64,000 nt of DNA from CAVVAL01 sp963740215 (GTDB lineage: Bacteria > Actinomycetota > Actinomycetes > Mycobacteriales > Cryptosporangiaceae): assembly GCA_963740215.1 (NCBI GenBank), contig CAVUDJ010000011.1, positions 62,001 through 126,000 of the forward strand, read 5' to 3'. A program made the translations under genes and the position numbers. Positions 45,053 through 53,088 of this stretch are shown piece by piece. The notes under the pieces were generated by a model. That model saw only the letters and a list, made by a program, of their open reading frames with translations, searched no databases and had not been told where the DNA came from. The first letter of the stretch is position 1, and each line of letters opens with the position of its first letter.

Positions 45053-46539
45053 GTCGCGCGGTGTCCGTCGCGGCCGCCGATATCGGCGCCTCCAGCGGAC
45101 GGGTGATGCTCGGCCGGATCGGCGGCGGCGAGCTGCACTTCACCGAGGTGCACCGGTTCGCCAACACGCCGCGGCACCGCGACGGTGCGCTGCGCTGGGA
45201 CCTGCCCGCCTTGACCGGCGGAGTCCTGACGGGTCTGCGGGCGGCGGGCGCGGCGACCGGCGGTGCCCTCGACGGCCTCGGCATCGACACCTGGGCCGTC
45301 GACTTCGGCCTGCTCGACGCCTGCGGCCGCCTGCTCGCCGATCCCGTGCACCACCGCGACCCGCGCACGAACGGCGTCATCGGCTCCGTGCTCGCCACCG
45401 TGCCCGCCCGGGACATCTACGCGATCACCGGCGTGCAGTTCCTTCCGATCAACACGCTGTTCCAACTGGCGGCCGCGCGCTCCGCCGGTCACCTGGCGGG
45501 CGCCCGGCGGCTACTGCTCATCCCGGATCTGCTCGCCTACCAGCTGACCGGGGTGGCCCGCACCGAGATCACCAACGCCTCCACGACCCAGCTGCTCGAC
45601 GTGACGAAGCGCGCGTGGTCGACCGACCTGCTGGGCAGGCTCGGGATCGACCCGGAGCTGTTCACCGAGCTGGTCGAGCCCGGCGACCGGCTGGGCGAGC
45701 TGACCAGAGCGGTACTGGCGGCGACGGGTTTGGCCGCGCCCGTCCCGGTGTTCGCCGTGGGTAGCCACGACACGGCGTCGGCCGTCGTCGGCGTGCCCGC
45801 CGAGCGCAGCCACTTCGCCTACATCTCCTCGGGCACCTGGTCGCTGGTCGGCGTCGAGCTGGACGCCCCGGTGCTCACCGCCGAAAGCAGGCGCGCGAAC
45901 TTCACCAACGAGTTAGGCGTCGACGGCACGGTCCGCTACCTGCGCAATGTGGCGGGGTTGTGGCTGCTGCAGGAGTGCGTCCGGCACTGGGGCGAGACCG
46001 ACCTGGACTCGCTGCTCGCGCGGGCCGCCGCCGTGCCCGCGTTCTCCGCGGTCGTGGACGTCAACGACGCGGCGTTCCTACCACCGGGCGACATGCCCGC
46101 CCGGATCGAGTCCGCCTGTCAGGCACTCGGCCAGCGCCCGCCCGCGGACCGGGCTGGCATCGTCCGCTGCATCCTGGACAGCCTGGCGCTCGCCTACCGG
46201 CGGGCCGTACAGCAGGCCCAGGAACTGTCCGGGCGGCACGTGGACGTGATCCACGTCGTGGGAGGTGGGTCTCGCAACGCGCTGCTCTGCCAACTCACGG
46301 CGGACGCATGCTCGCTGCCGGTCGTCGCTGGGCCGACCGAGGCCACGGCACTGGGCAACCTGCTGGTGCAGGCGCGAGCCCTCGGCGCGGTCCGCGGGTC
46401 GCTGGCCGATCTGCGTCTGCTGCTCCGGCACACTCAGGACCTGCGACGATACCGCCCTGTCGGCGGCAGCGAGGAGTCCTGGCGTGCCGCGGAAAGGCGG
46501 ATCGGGAGGGTCGCCCGCGCATCCTGCACCCCGTCTTGA
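45049..46539 (+). CDS. rhaB: Rhamnulokinase
   Basis: A 496-residue FGGY-type sugar kinase phosphorylating L-rhamnulose at C1. Segments include VAAADIGASSGRVMLGRI (phosphate 1), GLGIDTWAVDFGLLDACGRL, PVHHRDPRTNGVIGSVLATV, NTLFQLAAARSAGHLAGARR, AVGSHDTASAVVGVPA, FAYISSGTWSLVGVELDAPV and the C-terminal VIHVVGGGSRNALLCQLTAD. The product feeds the bifunctional aldolase encoded just upstream. ATG 45049 overlaps the previous stop. Frame intact. Confidence 0.95.
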   Translation: MSRAVSVAAADIGASSGRVMLGRIGGGELHFTEVHRFANTPRHRDGALRWDLPALTGGVLTGLRAAGAATGGALDGLGIDTWAVDFGLLDACGRLLADPVHHRDPRTNGVIGSVLATVPARDIYAITGVQFLPINTLFQLAAARSAGHLAGARRLLLIPDLLAYQLTGVARTEITNASTTQLLDVTKRAWSTDLLGRLGIDPELFTELVEPGDRLGELTRAVLAATGLAAPVPVFAVGSHDTASAVVGVPAERSHFAYISSGTWSLVGVELDAPVLTAESRRANFTNELGVDGTVRYLRNVAGLWLLQECVRHWGETDLDSLLARAAAVPAFSAVVDVNDAAFLPPGDMPARIESACQALGQRPPADRAGIVRCILDSLALAYRRAVQQAQELSGRHVDVIHVVGGGSRNALLCQLTADACSLPVVAGPTEATALGNLLVQARALGAVRGSLADLRLLLRHTQDLRRYRPVGGSEESWRAAERRIGRVARASCTPS

Positions 46540-46591
46540 CCGGCCCGTCCCCCACGAGCCGTGCCCCACCCCGCTCCGAAAGGAACCTCCC

Positions 46592-47605
46592 ATGCGGCAC
46601 CCCAGAACCCTCGCCACGGTAACGCTGGTCGCGCTCACCCTCGTGCTGACCGCTTGCGGAACGAAGGACCCCGGCGCCGGCAACGACACCGCCGGCCAGA
46701 CGACCGTCGCGTTCGTGCCGAAGCTGCGCGGCATCCCGTACTTCGAGGCGATGCAGGCCGGCGGCGACGAGGCCGCGAAGAAGCTCGGCGTGAAGTTCAT
46801 CTACCAGGCGGACACCACGGCGGACGCCGCGAAGCAGGCCGAGGTCATCAACTCGTTGATCCAGCAGAAGGTCGACGTGCTGGCGGTCGCGCCGAACGAT
46901 CCGTCAGCGATCGCACCGCTGCTCAAGCGCGCCGCCGACGCTGGTATCAAGGTCATCACCTCGGACACCGACGCGCCGGACTCCGTGCGGGACCTGTTCG
47001 TCAACCAGGCGGAGTCGGAGGCCGTCGGCGTGGCGATCGCCGACGCGCTGGCCAGCCAGACCGGCGCGAAGGGCGAGTGGGCCATCGTGTCCTGCGGCGC
47101 GACGGCGGCAAACCTCAACGCCTGGATCGACGTGGAGAAGGAGACGATGGCCACCAAGTACCCGAACATGAAGCTCGTGGACGTCAAGTTCGCGGGCGAG
47201 GACCAGGCGCAGGCCACCCAGCTGACCAAGGACCTGCTCGCCGCGCACCCCAACCTGACCGGGATCGTGGGCCAGTGCTCGACGGCGGCGCCGGGCGTCG
47301 CCCAGGCCATCACCGACGCGGGCAAGATCGGCAAGGTGTTCTCCGCCGGGCTGGCGACGCCCAAGCCGATGGCGACGTACATCAAGAACGGATCGATGGC
47401 CAAGGTCGTCCTCTGGGACGCCAAAAACCTCGGCTACCTGACCGTGTGGGCGGGCAAGCAGCTCGCGGACGGCAAGAAGCTGTCGGCGTCCAACGCGGTC
47501 GGCGATCCGATCGGCGACGTGGCCTACGACGAGACGACCAAGACCCTCCTCCTCGGTGAGCCGACCGTGTTCACCAAGGACAACGTCGACAAGTACAGCT
47601 TCTGA
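46592..47605 (+). CDS. rhaS: Rhamnose ABC transporter substrate-binding lipoprotein
   Basis: A 337-residue periplasmic-binding-protein-4-type lipoprotein with a lipobox (LVLTACG, Cys22). Segments are TTVAFVPKLRGIPYFEAMQA, FIYQADTTADAAKQAEVINS, LIQQKVDVLAVAPNDPSAIA, DAGIKVITSDTDAP, GIVGQCSTAAPGVAQAITDA and VVLWDAKNLGYLTVWAGKQL. It matches the RhaS group of CUT2 importers. AAAGGAAC precedes the ATG. The TGA overlaps the ATG of the ATPase gene. Complete with no frame break. Confidence 0.93.
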   Translation: MRHPRTLATVTLVALTLVLTACGTKDPGAGNDTAGQTTVAFVPKLRGIPYFEAMQAGGDEAAKKLGVKFIYQADTTADAAKQAEVINSLIQQKVDVLAVAPNDPSAIAPLLKRAADAGIKVITSDTDAPDSVRDLFVNQAESEAVGVAIADALASQTGAKGEWAIVSCGATAANLNAWIDVEKETMATKYPNMKLVDVKFAGEDQAQATQLTKDLLAAHPNLTGIVGQCSTAAPGVAQAITDAGKIGKVFSAGLATPKPMATYIKNGSMAKVVLWDAKNLGYLTVWAGKQLADGKKLSASNAVGDPIGDVAYDETTKTLLLGEPTVFTKDNVDKYSF

Positions 47606-49176
47606 TGGTCAGCCCCACGCAGGGCGGCGCCCCACCCCGGCCCGCACCGCCCGAGACTGCGCAGCCCGTGCTGCGCATGAGCGGCATCTCGAAGCGGTAC
47701 GCCGGTGTGCACGCCCTGCGTGGGGTTGACCTGGACGTGCTCGCCGGCGAAGTCCACGGCCTCATCGGTGAGAACGGCGCTGGCAAGTCGACGCTGATCA
47801 AGATCCTCTCCGGCGCCGAGCATGCCGACGCCGGTCGTATCACCTACGACGGCGCGCAGGTCCACTTCGGCTCGACGGCCGCCGCGTTGGCATCCGGCAT
47901 CGGGACGGTGTTCCAGGAACCGCAGGTCTTCGCCGACCTCACCGTGGCCGAGAACATCTTCGTCGGCCGCGAGCTGCGCACCCGCGACGGTCGCGTGCAC
48001 TGGCGGGAACAGGAACGGCGCTGCGCCGAGCTGCTCCGCTCACTGCACCTGAGCCCGGAACTGGCCCACCGCACCATGAGCGAGCTCCCGATCGCCACCT
48101 GGCAGCTCGTCAGCATCGCCAAGGCACTGGCCGCCGACTGTCGCATCCTGATCCTCGACGAGCCGTCGGCGATCCTCACCGCGCGCGAGACCGACACGCT
48201 GTTCGAGGTGGTCCGGCGGCTCACCGGGCGCGGTGTCGGCGTCATCTACATCAGCCACCGGCTCGACGAGCTGTTCCTCATCACCGACCGGGTCACGGTG
48301 CTGCGGGACGGTCAGAACGTCGCCACCCGCCCCATCGGCGAGCTGACACCGCACCAGGTGTCCGAGCTGATGATCGGACGGCGGCTGGAGACGGGCGAGC
48401 ACGTCGCCGAACGACCGCTCGGCGACGTGCGGCTGGAGATGCTGGGGTACGGGCGGCACGGCGCGTTCTCCGGAGTGGACCTCCAGGTAAAGACCGGCGA
48501 GATCGTTGCGCTGTACGGGCTGATCGGTTGCGGCGCTGCCGACGTCGCGCTCGCCGCGTACGGCATCGCCCCGGCGGACGCCGGTGAGCTGGTGGTCGGC
48601 GGGCAACTGGTCAGGGTGACCTCGCCTCAGGTGGCCGACCGGCTGGGCGTCGCTCTCCTTCCCGCCGACCGCAAGCGGCAGGGCCTGTTCGCGCTGCATA
48701 CGATCTCCTTCAACGTCGCCGCGGGCAACCTCACCCGGCTGCGCCGGGCCCGCTGGTTCACCGACCGTGCGGCGGAGCGCACCCGGGTCACCGCACTCGC
48801 CGAGCGGCTGCGGATCAAGACGCCGAGCATCCGCCAGCGGATCGGGGCGCTGTCCGGCGGCAACCAGCAGAAGGCCGTCCTGGCCCGGCTGGTCCTCGGT
48901 AGCCCCGGGGTGCTGATCCTGCAGGAGCCGACCCAGGGCGTGGACGTCGGCGCCAAGGACGAGATCCACCGGATCGTCGCCGAGCTGGCGGCCGGCGGTG
49001 CCGGGGTACTGCTGGTCAGCTCGGACCTGCCCGAGGTCCTGCGGTTGGCCGACCGGATCGCGGTGATGCGCGACGGCCGGATCACCGCCTGGTTCGGGCG
49101 GGACGCCATCGACACCGACGTCCTGGCCGCCGCCGCCGGGCGGTTCACCGCGGAGGTGCACCGTGACGGCGACTGA
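47605..49176 (+). CDS. rhaT: Rhamnose ABC transporter ATPase (two NBDs)
   Basis: A 523-residue CUT2-type ATPase with two nucleotide-binding domains. NBD1 has Walker A GLIGENGAGKSTLIKILSG, Walker B CRILILDEPSAILTARETD and H-loop YISHRLDELF, with an atypical signature (SELPIATWQLVSIAKAL). NBD2 has a degenerate Walker A (LIGCGAADVALA) but a clear signature GALSGGNQQKAVLARLVLG and Walker B PGVLILQEPTQGVDVGAKDE. This asymmetry is normal for monosaccharide importers. It energises uptake through the two permeases. The end overlaps the first permease GTG by 14 bases. Confidence 0.95.
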   Translation: MVSPTQGGAPPRPAPPETAQPVLRMSGISKRYAGVHALRGVDLDVLAGEVHGLIGENGAGKSTLIKILSGAEHADAGRITYDGAQVHFGSTAAALASGIGTVFQEPQVFADLTVAENIFVGRELRTRDGRVHWREQERRCAELLRSLHLSPELAHRTMSELPIATWQLVSIAKALAADCRILILDEPSAILTARETDTLFEVVRRLTGRGVGVIYISHRLDELFLITDRVTVLRDGQNVATRPIGELTPHQVSELMIGRRLETGEHVAERPLGDVRLEMLGYGRHGAFSGVDLQVKTGEIVALYGLIGCGAADVALAAYGIAPADAGELVVGGQLVRVTSPQVADRLGVALLPADRKRQGLFALHTISFNVAAGNLTRLRRARWFTDRAAERTRVTALAERLRIKTPSIRQRIGALSGGNQQKAVLARLVLGSPGVLILQEPTQGVDVGAKDEIHRIVAELAAGGAGVLLVSSDLPEVLRLADRIAVMRDGRITAWFGRDAIDTDVLAAAAGRFTAEVHRDGD

Positions 49177-50134
49177 GACTCGACAGGCGCGCCGATCGTT
49201 CCAGTACGCCAACGAGCTGTCCCTGCTGGCGATCCTCGTCGCGGCCTGGCTCGCCCTCGGCGCGGCGTACCCGAACTTCGCGACCGTCGACAATGTGCAG
49301 AACGTGCTGTTCTCGGTGTCGATGATCGCGATCGTGGGCGTCGGCATGACGATGGTGATCCTCACCGGCGGCATCGACGTCTCGGTCGGCAGCGGTCTGG
49401 CGGTCTGCACGGTGATCGTCGCGAAGCACGTCCTCGACGGCGGATCGGTACTCACCGCGCTGCTGCTCGGCGTCGCGACGGGAGCGCTGCTCGGCGCGGT
49501 CAACGGCGTGCTCGTGGCCTACGGCCGGATCGCGCCGATCATCACCACCTTCGCCACACTGAACCTGTTCCGGTTCGTCTCGCTGGAGATCTTCGACAAC
49601 AAGCAGGTCAACGGCATCCCCGTCGACGCTGGCGTGGTTCGGCACCAACGGCCGCACGTTCGGCATCCCCAACGCGTTCCTCGTCGCGCTGGCCCTTACA
49701 GGCGTGGCCGCGTGGTACCTGCGCGCCTACGCCACCGGCCGGCATCTGTACGCCATCGGGTCGAACCGCGACACCGCGCTGTTCGCGGGCGTCCGGGTGG
49801 CCCGCCGGGAGCTACCGTGTACCTGGTCACCGGCGCGCTGACCGGACTGGCGGCGCTGGTCGCGGTCGGGTCGGGCGGCGTCGCGCAACCCAACGCGGGC
49901 ACCGGATTCGAGTTGCAGGTGATCGCCGCGGTCGTCATCGGCGGCACCAGCATCCTCGGCGGACGCGGGAGCGTACTCACGACTCTCCTGGGCGCGGTAC
50001 TCGTCGGCACACTGCGCAGCGCGCTCGTGACCATGGGCGCGCCGGGCCTGCTCTCGGACTTCTTCCTCGGCGTCTTCATCCTCGTGGCCGTCGCCGTCGA
50101 CCTGCTGCGCAAGAAGCGGAGGCGGGACCAGTGA
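49163..50134 (+). CDS. rhaP: Rhamnose ABC transporter permease 1 (two frame breaks)
   Basis: A RbsC-type permease of about 323 residues. Segments: SLLAILVAAWLALGAAYPNF, MTMVILTGGIDVSVGSGLAV, GALLGAVNGVLVAYGRIAPI, ATGRHLYAIGSNRDTALFAG and VIAAVVIGGTSILGGRGSVL. The frame shifts near 49630 (a C/G doublet) and returns near 49810; between them the protein continues in the alternative frame (LAWFGTNGRTFGIPNAFLVA). These are among the few breaks in an otherwise clean locus. It overlaps the second permease by four bases. Confidence 0.9.
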   Translation: MTATETRQARRSFQYANELSLLAILVAAWLALGAAYPNFATVDNVQNVLFSVSMIAIVGVGMTMVILTGGIDVSVGSGLAVCTVIVAKHVLDGGSVLTALLLGVATGALLGAVNGVLVAYGRIAPIITTFATLNLFRFVSLEIFDNKQVNGIPVDAGVVRHQRPHVRHPQRVPRRAGPYRRGRVVPARLRHRPASVRHRVEPRHRAVRGRPGGPPGATVYLVTGALTGLAALVAVGSGGVAQPNAGTGFELQVIAAVVIGGTSILGGRGSVLTTLLGAVLVGTLRSALVTMGAPGLLSDFFLGVFILVAVAVDLLRKKRRRDQ

Positions 50135-51148
50135 CCACCGAGACCGAACGCCCCCGCTCCGGGCGCCCGCGCAACGCCGACCGGCTGCGCTCGGTCGGCC
50201 GGCTCGTCCTCACCGAACGGCCGATCGTGCTGGCCGTGGGCATCATCGGCGTGCTCGCCTACTTCGGCCAGTACCGCGGTTACGCCGAGGTCGGGTACCT
50301 GTCCGAACAGTCCACCCTGAACCTGGAGATCGGCCTGCTCGCGCTCGGCCAGCTCATCGTCATCGTCAGCGGACGGGGCGCCATCGACCTGTCGGCCGGA
50401 GCGATCGTCAGCATGTGCAGCATGGTGCTCGGCCTCACCGCCGGGCCGTGGGGCTGGCCGTTCCCGCTCGCCGTCCTCGCCACCGTCGCGGCCGGGTGGA
50501 TCATGGGCGCCCTCAACGGCTACCTGTCCGCCTACGTGGGCTATCCGGCGATCATCGTCACGCTGGCGAGCTGGTACATCTGGAAGTCCCTCGCGCTGTA
50601 CGTCAACCAGACCAAGCCGATCTCCAGCGAACTGCCGCCGCAGGTCGACTTCCTCGCCGAGTCGATATTCGGCGTCCGGGTATCCCTGCTGCTCGTCTAC
50701 CTTCCGGTCGTCGTCCTGTGCTGGATCTTGCTGAACCACACGCTGTACGGGCGCCGGCTCTACGGCGTGGGCACCAACGACATCGCCGCCACGTTCGCCC
50801 TGCTCCAGGTGGCCCGGACCCGGTTCCACGCGTTCGCGCTGTCCGGCACGCTCGCCGGCATCGCCGCCATCACGGTCACCTCGTACTACCACTCCGCGCG
50901 GGCCGACGCCGGTGATCCGATGGTCCTGCGTGCGATCACGATCGCGGTGCTCGGCGGCGTGCTCATCGCGGGCGGCGCGGGCCGGGTGCAGCGGGGTCGT
51001 GCTCGCCACCGCACTCGTCGCGTTCCTCAACGGCGGGCTCACGCTCCTCGGCGTCCCCGGTCAGTACCAGCTGGCTGCGCTCGGCGGCTTGCTGGTGCTC
51101 TCCGCGCTGCTGAACGGCTGGAGCGCGCGCCGCTTCGGCGCCCGGTAG
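50131..51148 (+). CDS. rhaQ: Rhamnose ABC transporter permease 2 (one frame break)
   Basis: The second RbsC-type permease, about 338 residues: GQLIVIVSGRGAIDLSAGAI, IMGALNGYLSAYVGYPAIIV, TLASWYIWKSLALYVNQTKP, TLYGRRLYGVGTNDIAATFA, then AITIAVLGGVLIAGGAGRV. A single G/C doublet near 50989 shifts the frame; the corrected end is SGVVLATALVAFLNGGLTLL and NGWSARRFGAR with TAG at 51146-51148. Without correction a false 504-residue reading results. It is convergent with a truncated ORF with no gap between stops. Confidence 0.9.
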
Positions 51149-51382
51149 CTACTGAGCTGGGATGCCATCGGCGTCGGACAGGTGCAGCGAGATCCGCCGG
51201 CCGTTCACGATCGTGTCTCCCACCGGGAAGGTGTCCTGGCGTGCCTGCGACGGATCACGCGTGTCGCAGTACAAGGCGCACACCGTGGCAGCCAAAGCCG
51301 AAGTGCGGGCGGCGACGGCGGGCGGCGCGGGAATCAGCGCCGCGACGAGGACGGTCACCAGAACTGGACCAGTTCGCTTCAT
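51149..51382 (-). pseudogene. Truncated secreted ORF, possibly the start of a GH76-like protein
   Basis: Reading from ATG 51382 (after GGATGGAG) gives 77 residues: a signal peptide (GPVLVTVLVAALIPAPPAVA) and a short mature part with VCALYCDTRDPSQARQDTF and NGRRISLHLSDADG. From memory, this last pattern occurs at the start of actinomycete GH76-type secreted hydrolases, which are several hundred residues long. Here it ends within a few codons, directly against the rhaQ stop. It is the last member of the reverse-strand glycosidase run. Confidence 0.5.
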
Positions 51383-51400
51383 GGTCCGCTCCATCCGGCT

Positions 51401-53028
51401 CAGGGAGTGATCGTGATGCCGCTGACGAACCGGCGGTCCGTGATATGCATCTGCTCGAGCGTCGTCGCATAGCCGGTGCTGCCCGGCATCCGGATCGAGT
51501 CAAGCCGCACACCATTGATCGCCGCCGACGCGCTCAGCCCGGTGAGCTTCGCCGCCGTGGTGCCCCGGTTGCGTACGTTGACGCGGGTAACCGTGACATC
51601 GGTGATCGGGCCGCCGCCGTCGATTCGCCGCGTCGGCGATCATGAACGCCAGCCACGTACGGTTGCCGTCGTTGCTGAAGCTGAGCCTCTCGATGTCGAT
51701 GTCCGAGAAGGCGATCGCGCGTGCCGCCCCCGGTAGGCCTTGTGGTGGATGCCGATGCCGACGGCAGCGTCGTACACGACGCCGTTCGAGAACGTGACGT
51801 TCTCGTGGTCGTTGTAGACGCCCTGGCCGACCTTGAAGCCGTAGCAGTAGGTCCACGAGATCAGCCGGTCGAAGACCACGTTCCTCACCTTCTCCGGCTG
51901 CCCTGGCCAGTTCCGGCCGATGTCGCCGGCCATCTGCGGGTAGCTCTTGGTGGTGTACGGGTCGTCCAGGCCGATGCCGATGCCGCGGCGCACGGTGACG
52001 TCCTGCGACTCGACGACGTCGATGCCGTCGTTCTCGCCCATGTCGAAGCGGTTCAGCAGCTTCAGGTTGGTGAATCTGACGTTGTTCGAGCGCACCGGGA
52101 TCACCGACCACGAGGAGGCCTCGCGAACCGTCACGCCGTCGACGGTGACGTTGCTCGACGCGATCGGGGCTAGCACGTTGAGGCCGAGCCCCGCCTTGAG
52201 CATGGCCGGCCCGTTCCCATCGAGGGTGCCCCGGCCGAAGATCTTGATGTTGGTGGCGCCGAACGCGGTCTGGATCCACCAGCTCAGGTCCCGGTTCTGG
52301 GAATCCTTGTGAGCGTCGATCGTGTAGAGGTTCTTCTGCGCCACGGCGCGCAGGACGGCGCCGGGCTCGAAGTACAGGGACGTATTGCTCCTGACGTCGA
52401 GGTTGGCGACCGAGTACACGCCGCGCGGCACGTAGACGATGCCCCGCGGGTAGGTCGGCCGGCTGCCGTACGCGGATGCTGCGTCGAGCGCCGCCTGGAC
52501 CGCAGCAGTGGAGATACGGCTGCCGGTCGGATCCGCACCGAACCGGCTCTCTGTGACGTTGAAGATGTCCGGGCCTTTGTTGGCCGGAGTGTCCGTCTCG
52601 GCCGGGTCGGCGGCGATCACGAGGGGCCGGCGGCCGTCGAGCTTCACGATCAGATACTCGGGACCACGGATCGTGAAGGAGGCGGTGTTGCCCGACCGCA
52701 CCGCGACGTAACCCAGCTTGATCGGGCTGACGTATGCGGCGCCGACGTTGGTGTTGTTGAGTTTGGACACCACCAGGTGCGCCGTGCCTGCGCCCATCGA
52801 GAACTGCGCGTAGTCGTACTGGGCGTACTCGCTGATCGGCACAGGAACGCCGTTGGCCGTCAGCGTGTACGTGGTGGACGCCGGATGGACCGGCGCGCGC
52901 GGTACGGGCCTGATCGGGGCGGGCGTGCCCACCACCTCGGCCTCCCCCGCGGCAGCGACGACGGCCGTTACCGCGAGCGCCGTCGCGGTCATCGCCAACA
53001 CGGCGACGATCCGGGTCCGCAAGCCCAT
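51401..53028 (-). CDS. Secreted GH28-like right-handed beta-helix glycosidase (two frame breaks)
   Basis: A secreted protein of about 540 residues. The N-terminus is a signal peptide (IVAVLAMTATALAVTAVVAA). A beta-sandwich-like region (TYTLTANGVPVPISEYAQYD) precedes a beta-helix starting VTESRFGADPTGSRISTAAV. GH28-like catalytic segments are FDMGENDGIDVVESQDVTVR, GIGIGLDDPYTTKSYP and SWTYCYGFKVGQG; the usual GDDC and GHG are only partly kept, so it could be another beta-helix family. Frame breaks near 51719 and 51628 are wobble doublets (G/C and G/A). It ends SGITITP at 51401. Targets may be pectin or rhamnogalacturonan (inference from the adjacent rhamnose locus). Confidence 0.72.
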
Positions 53029-53088
53029 AAGATGCTCCTCGATACGAGTTCGGGTAGTCCCGGCGCTTCCACAGAATTCAGGCCCGGC

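Noticed and set aside
50990..51645. A 504-residue second rhamnose permease
   Set aside because: The tail after 50989 is a frame-shifted reading; the correct permease ends at 51148 in the other frame.
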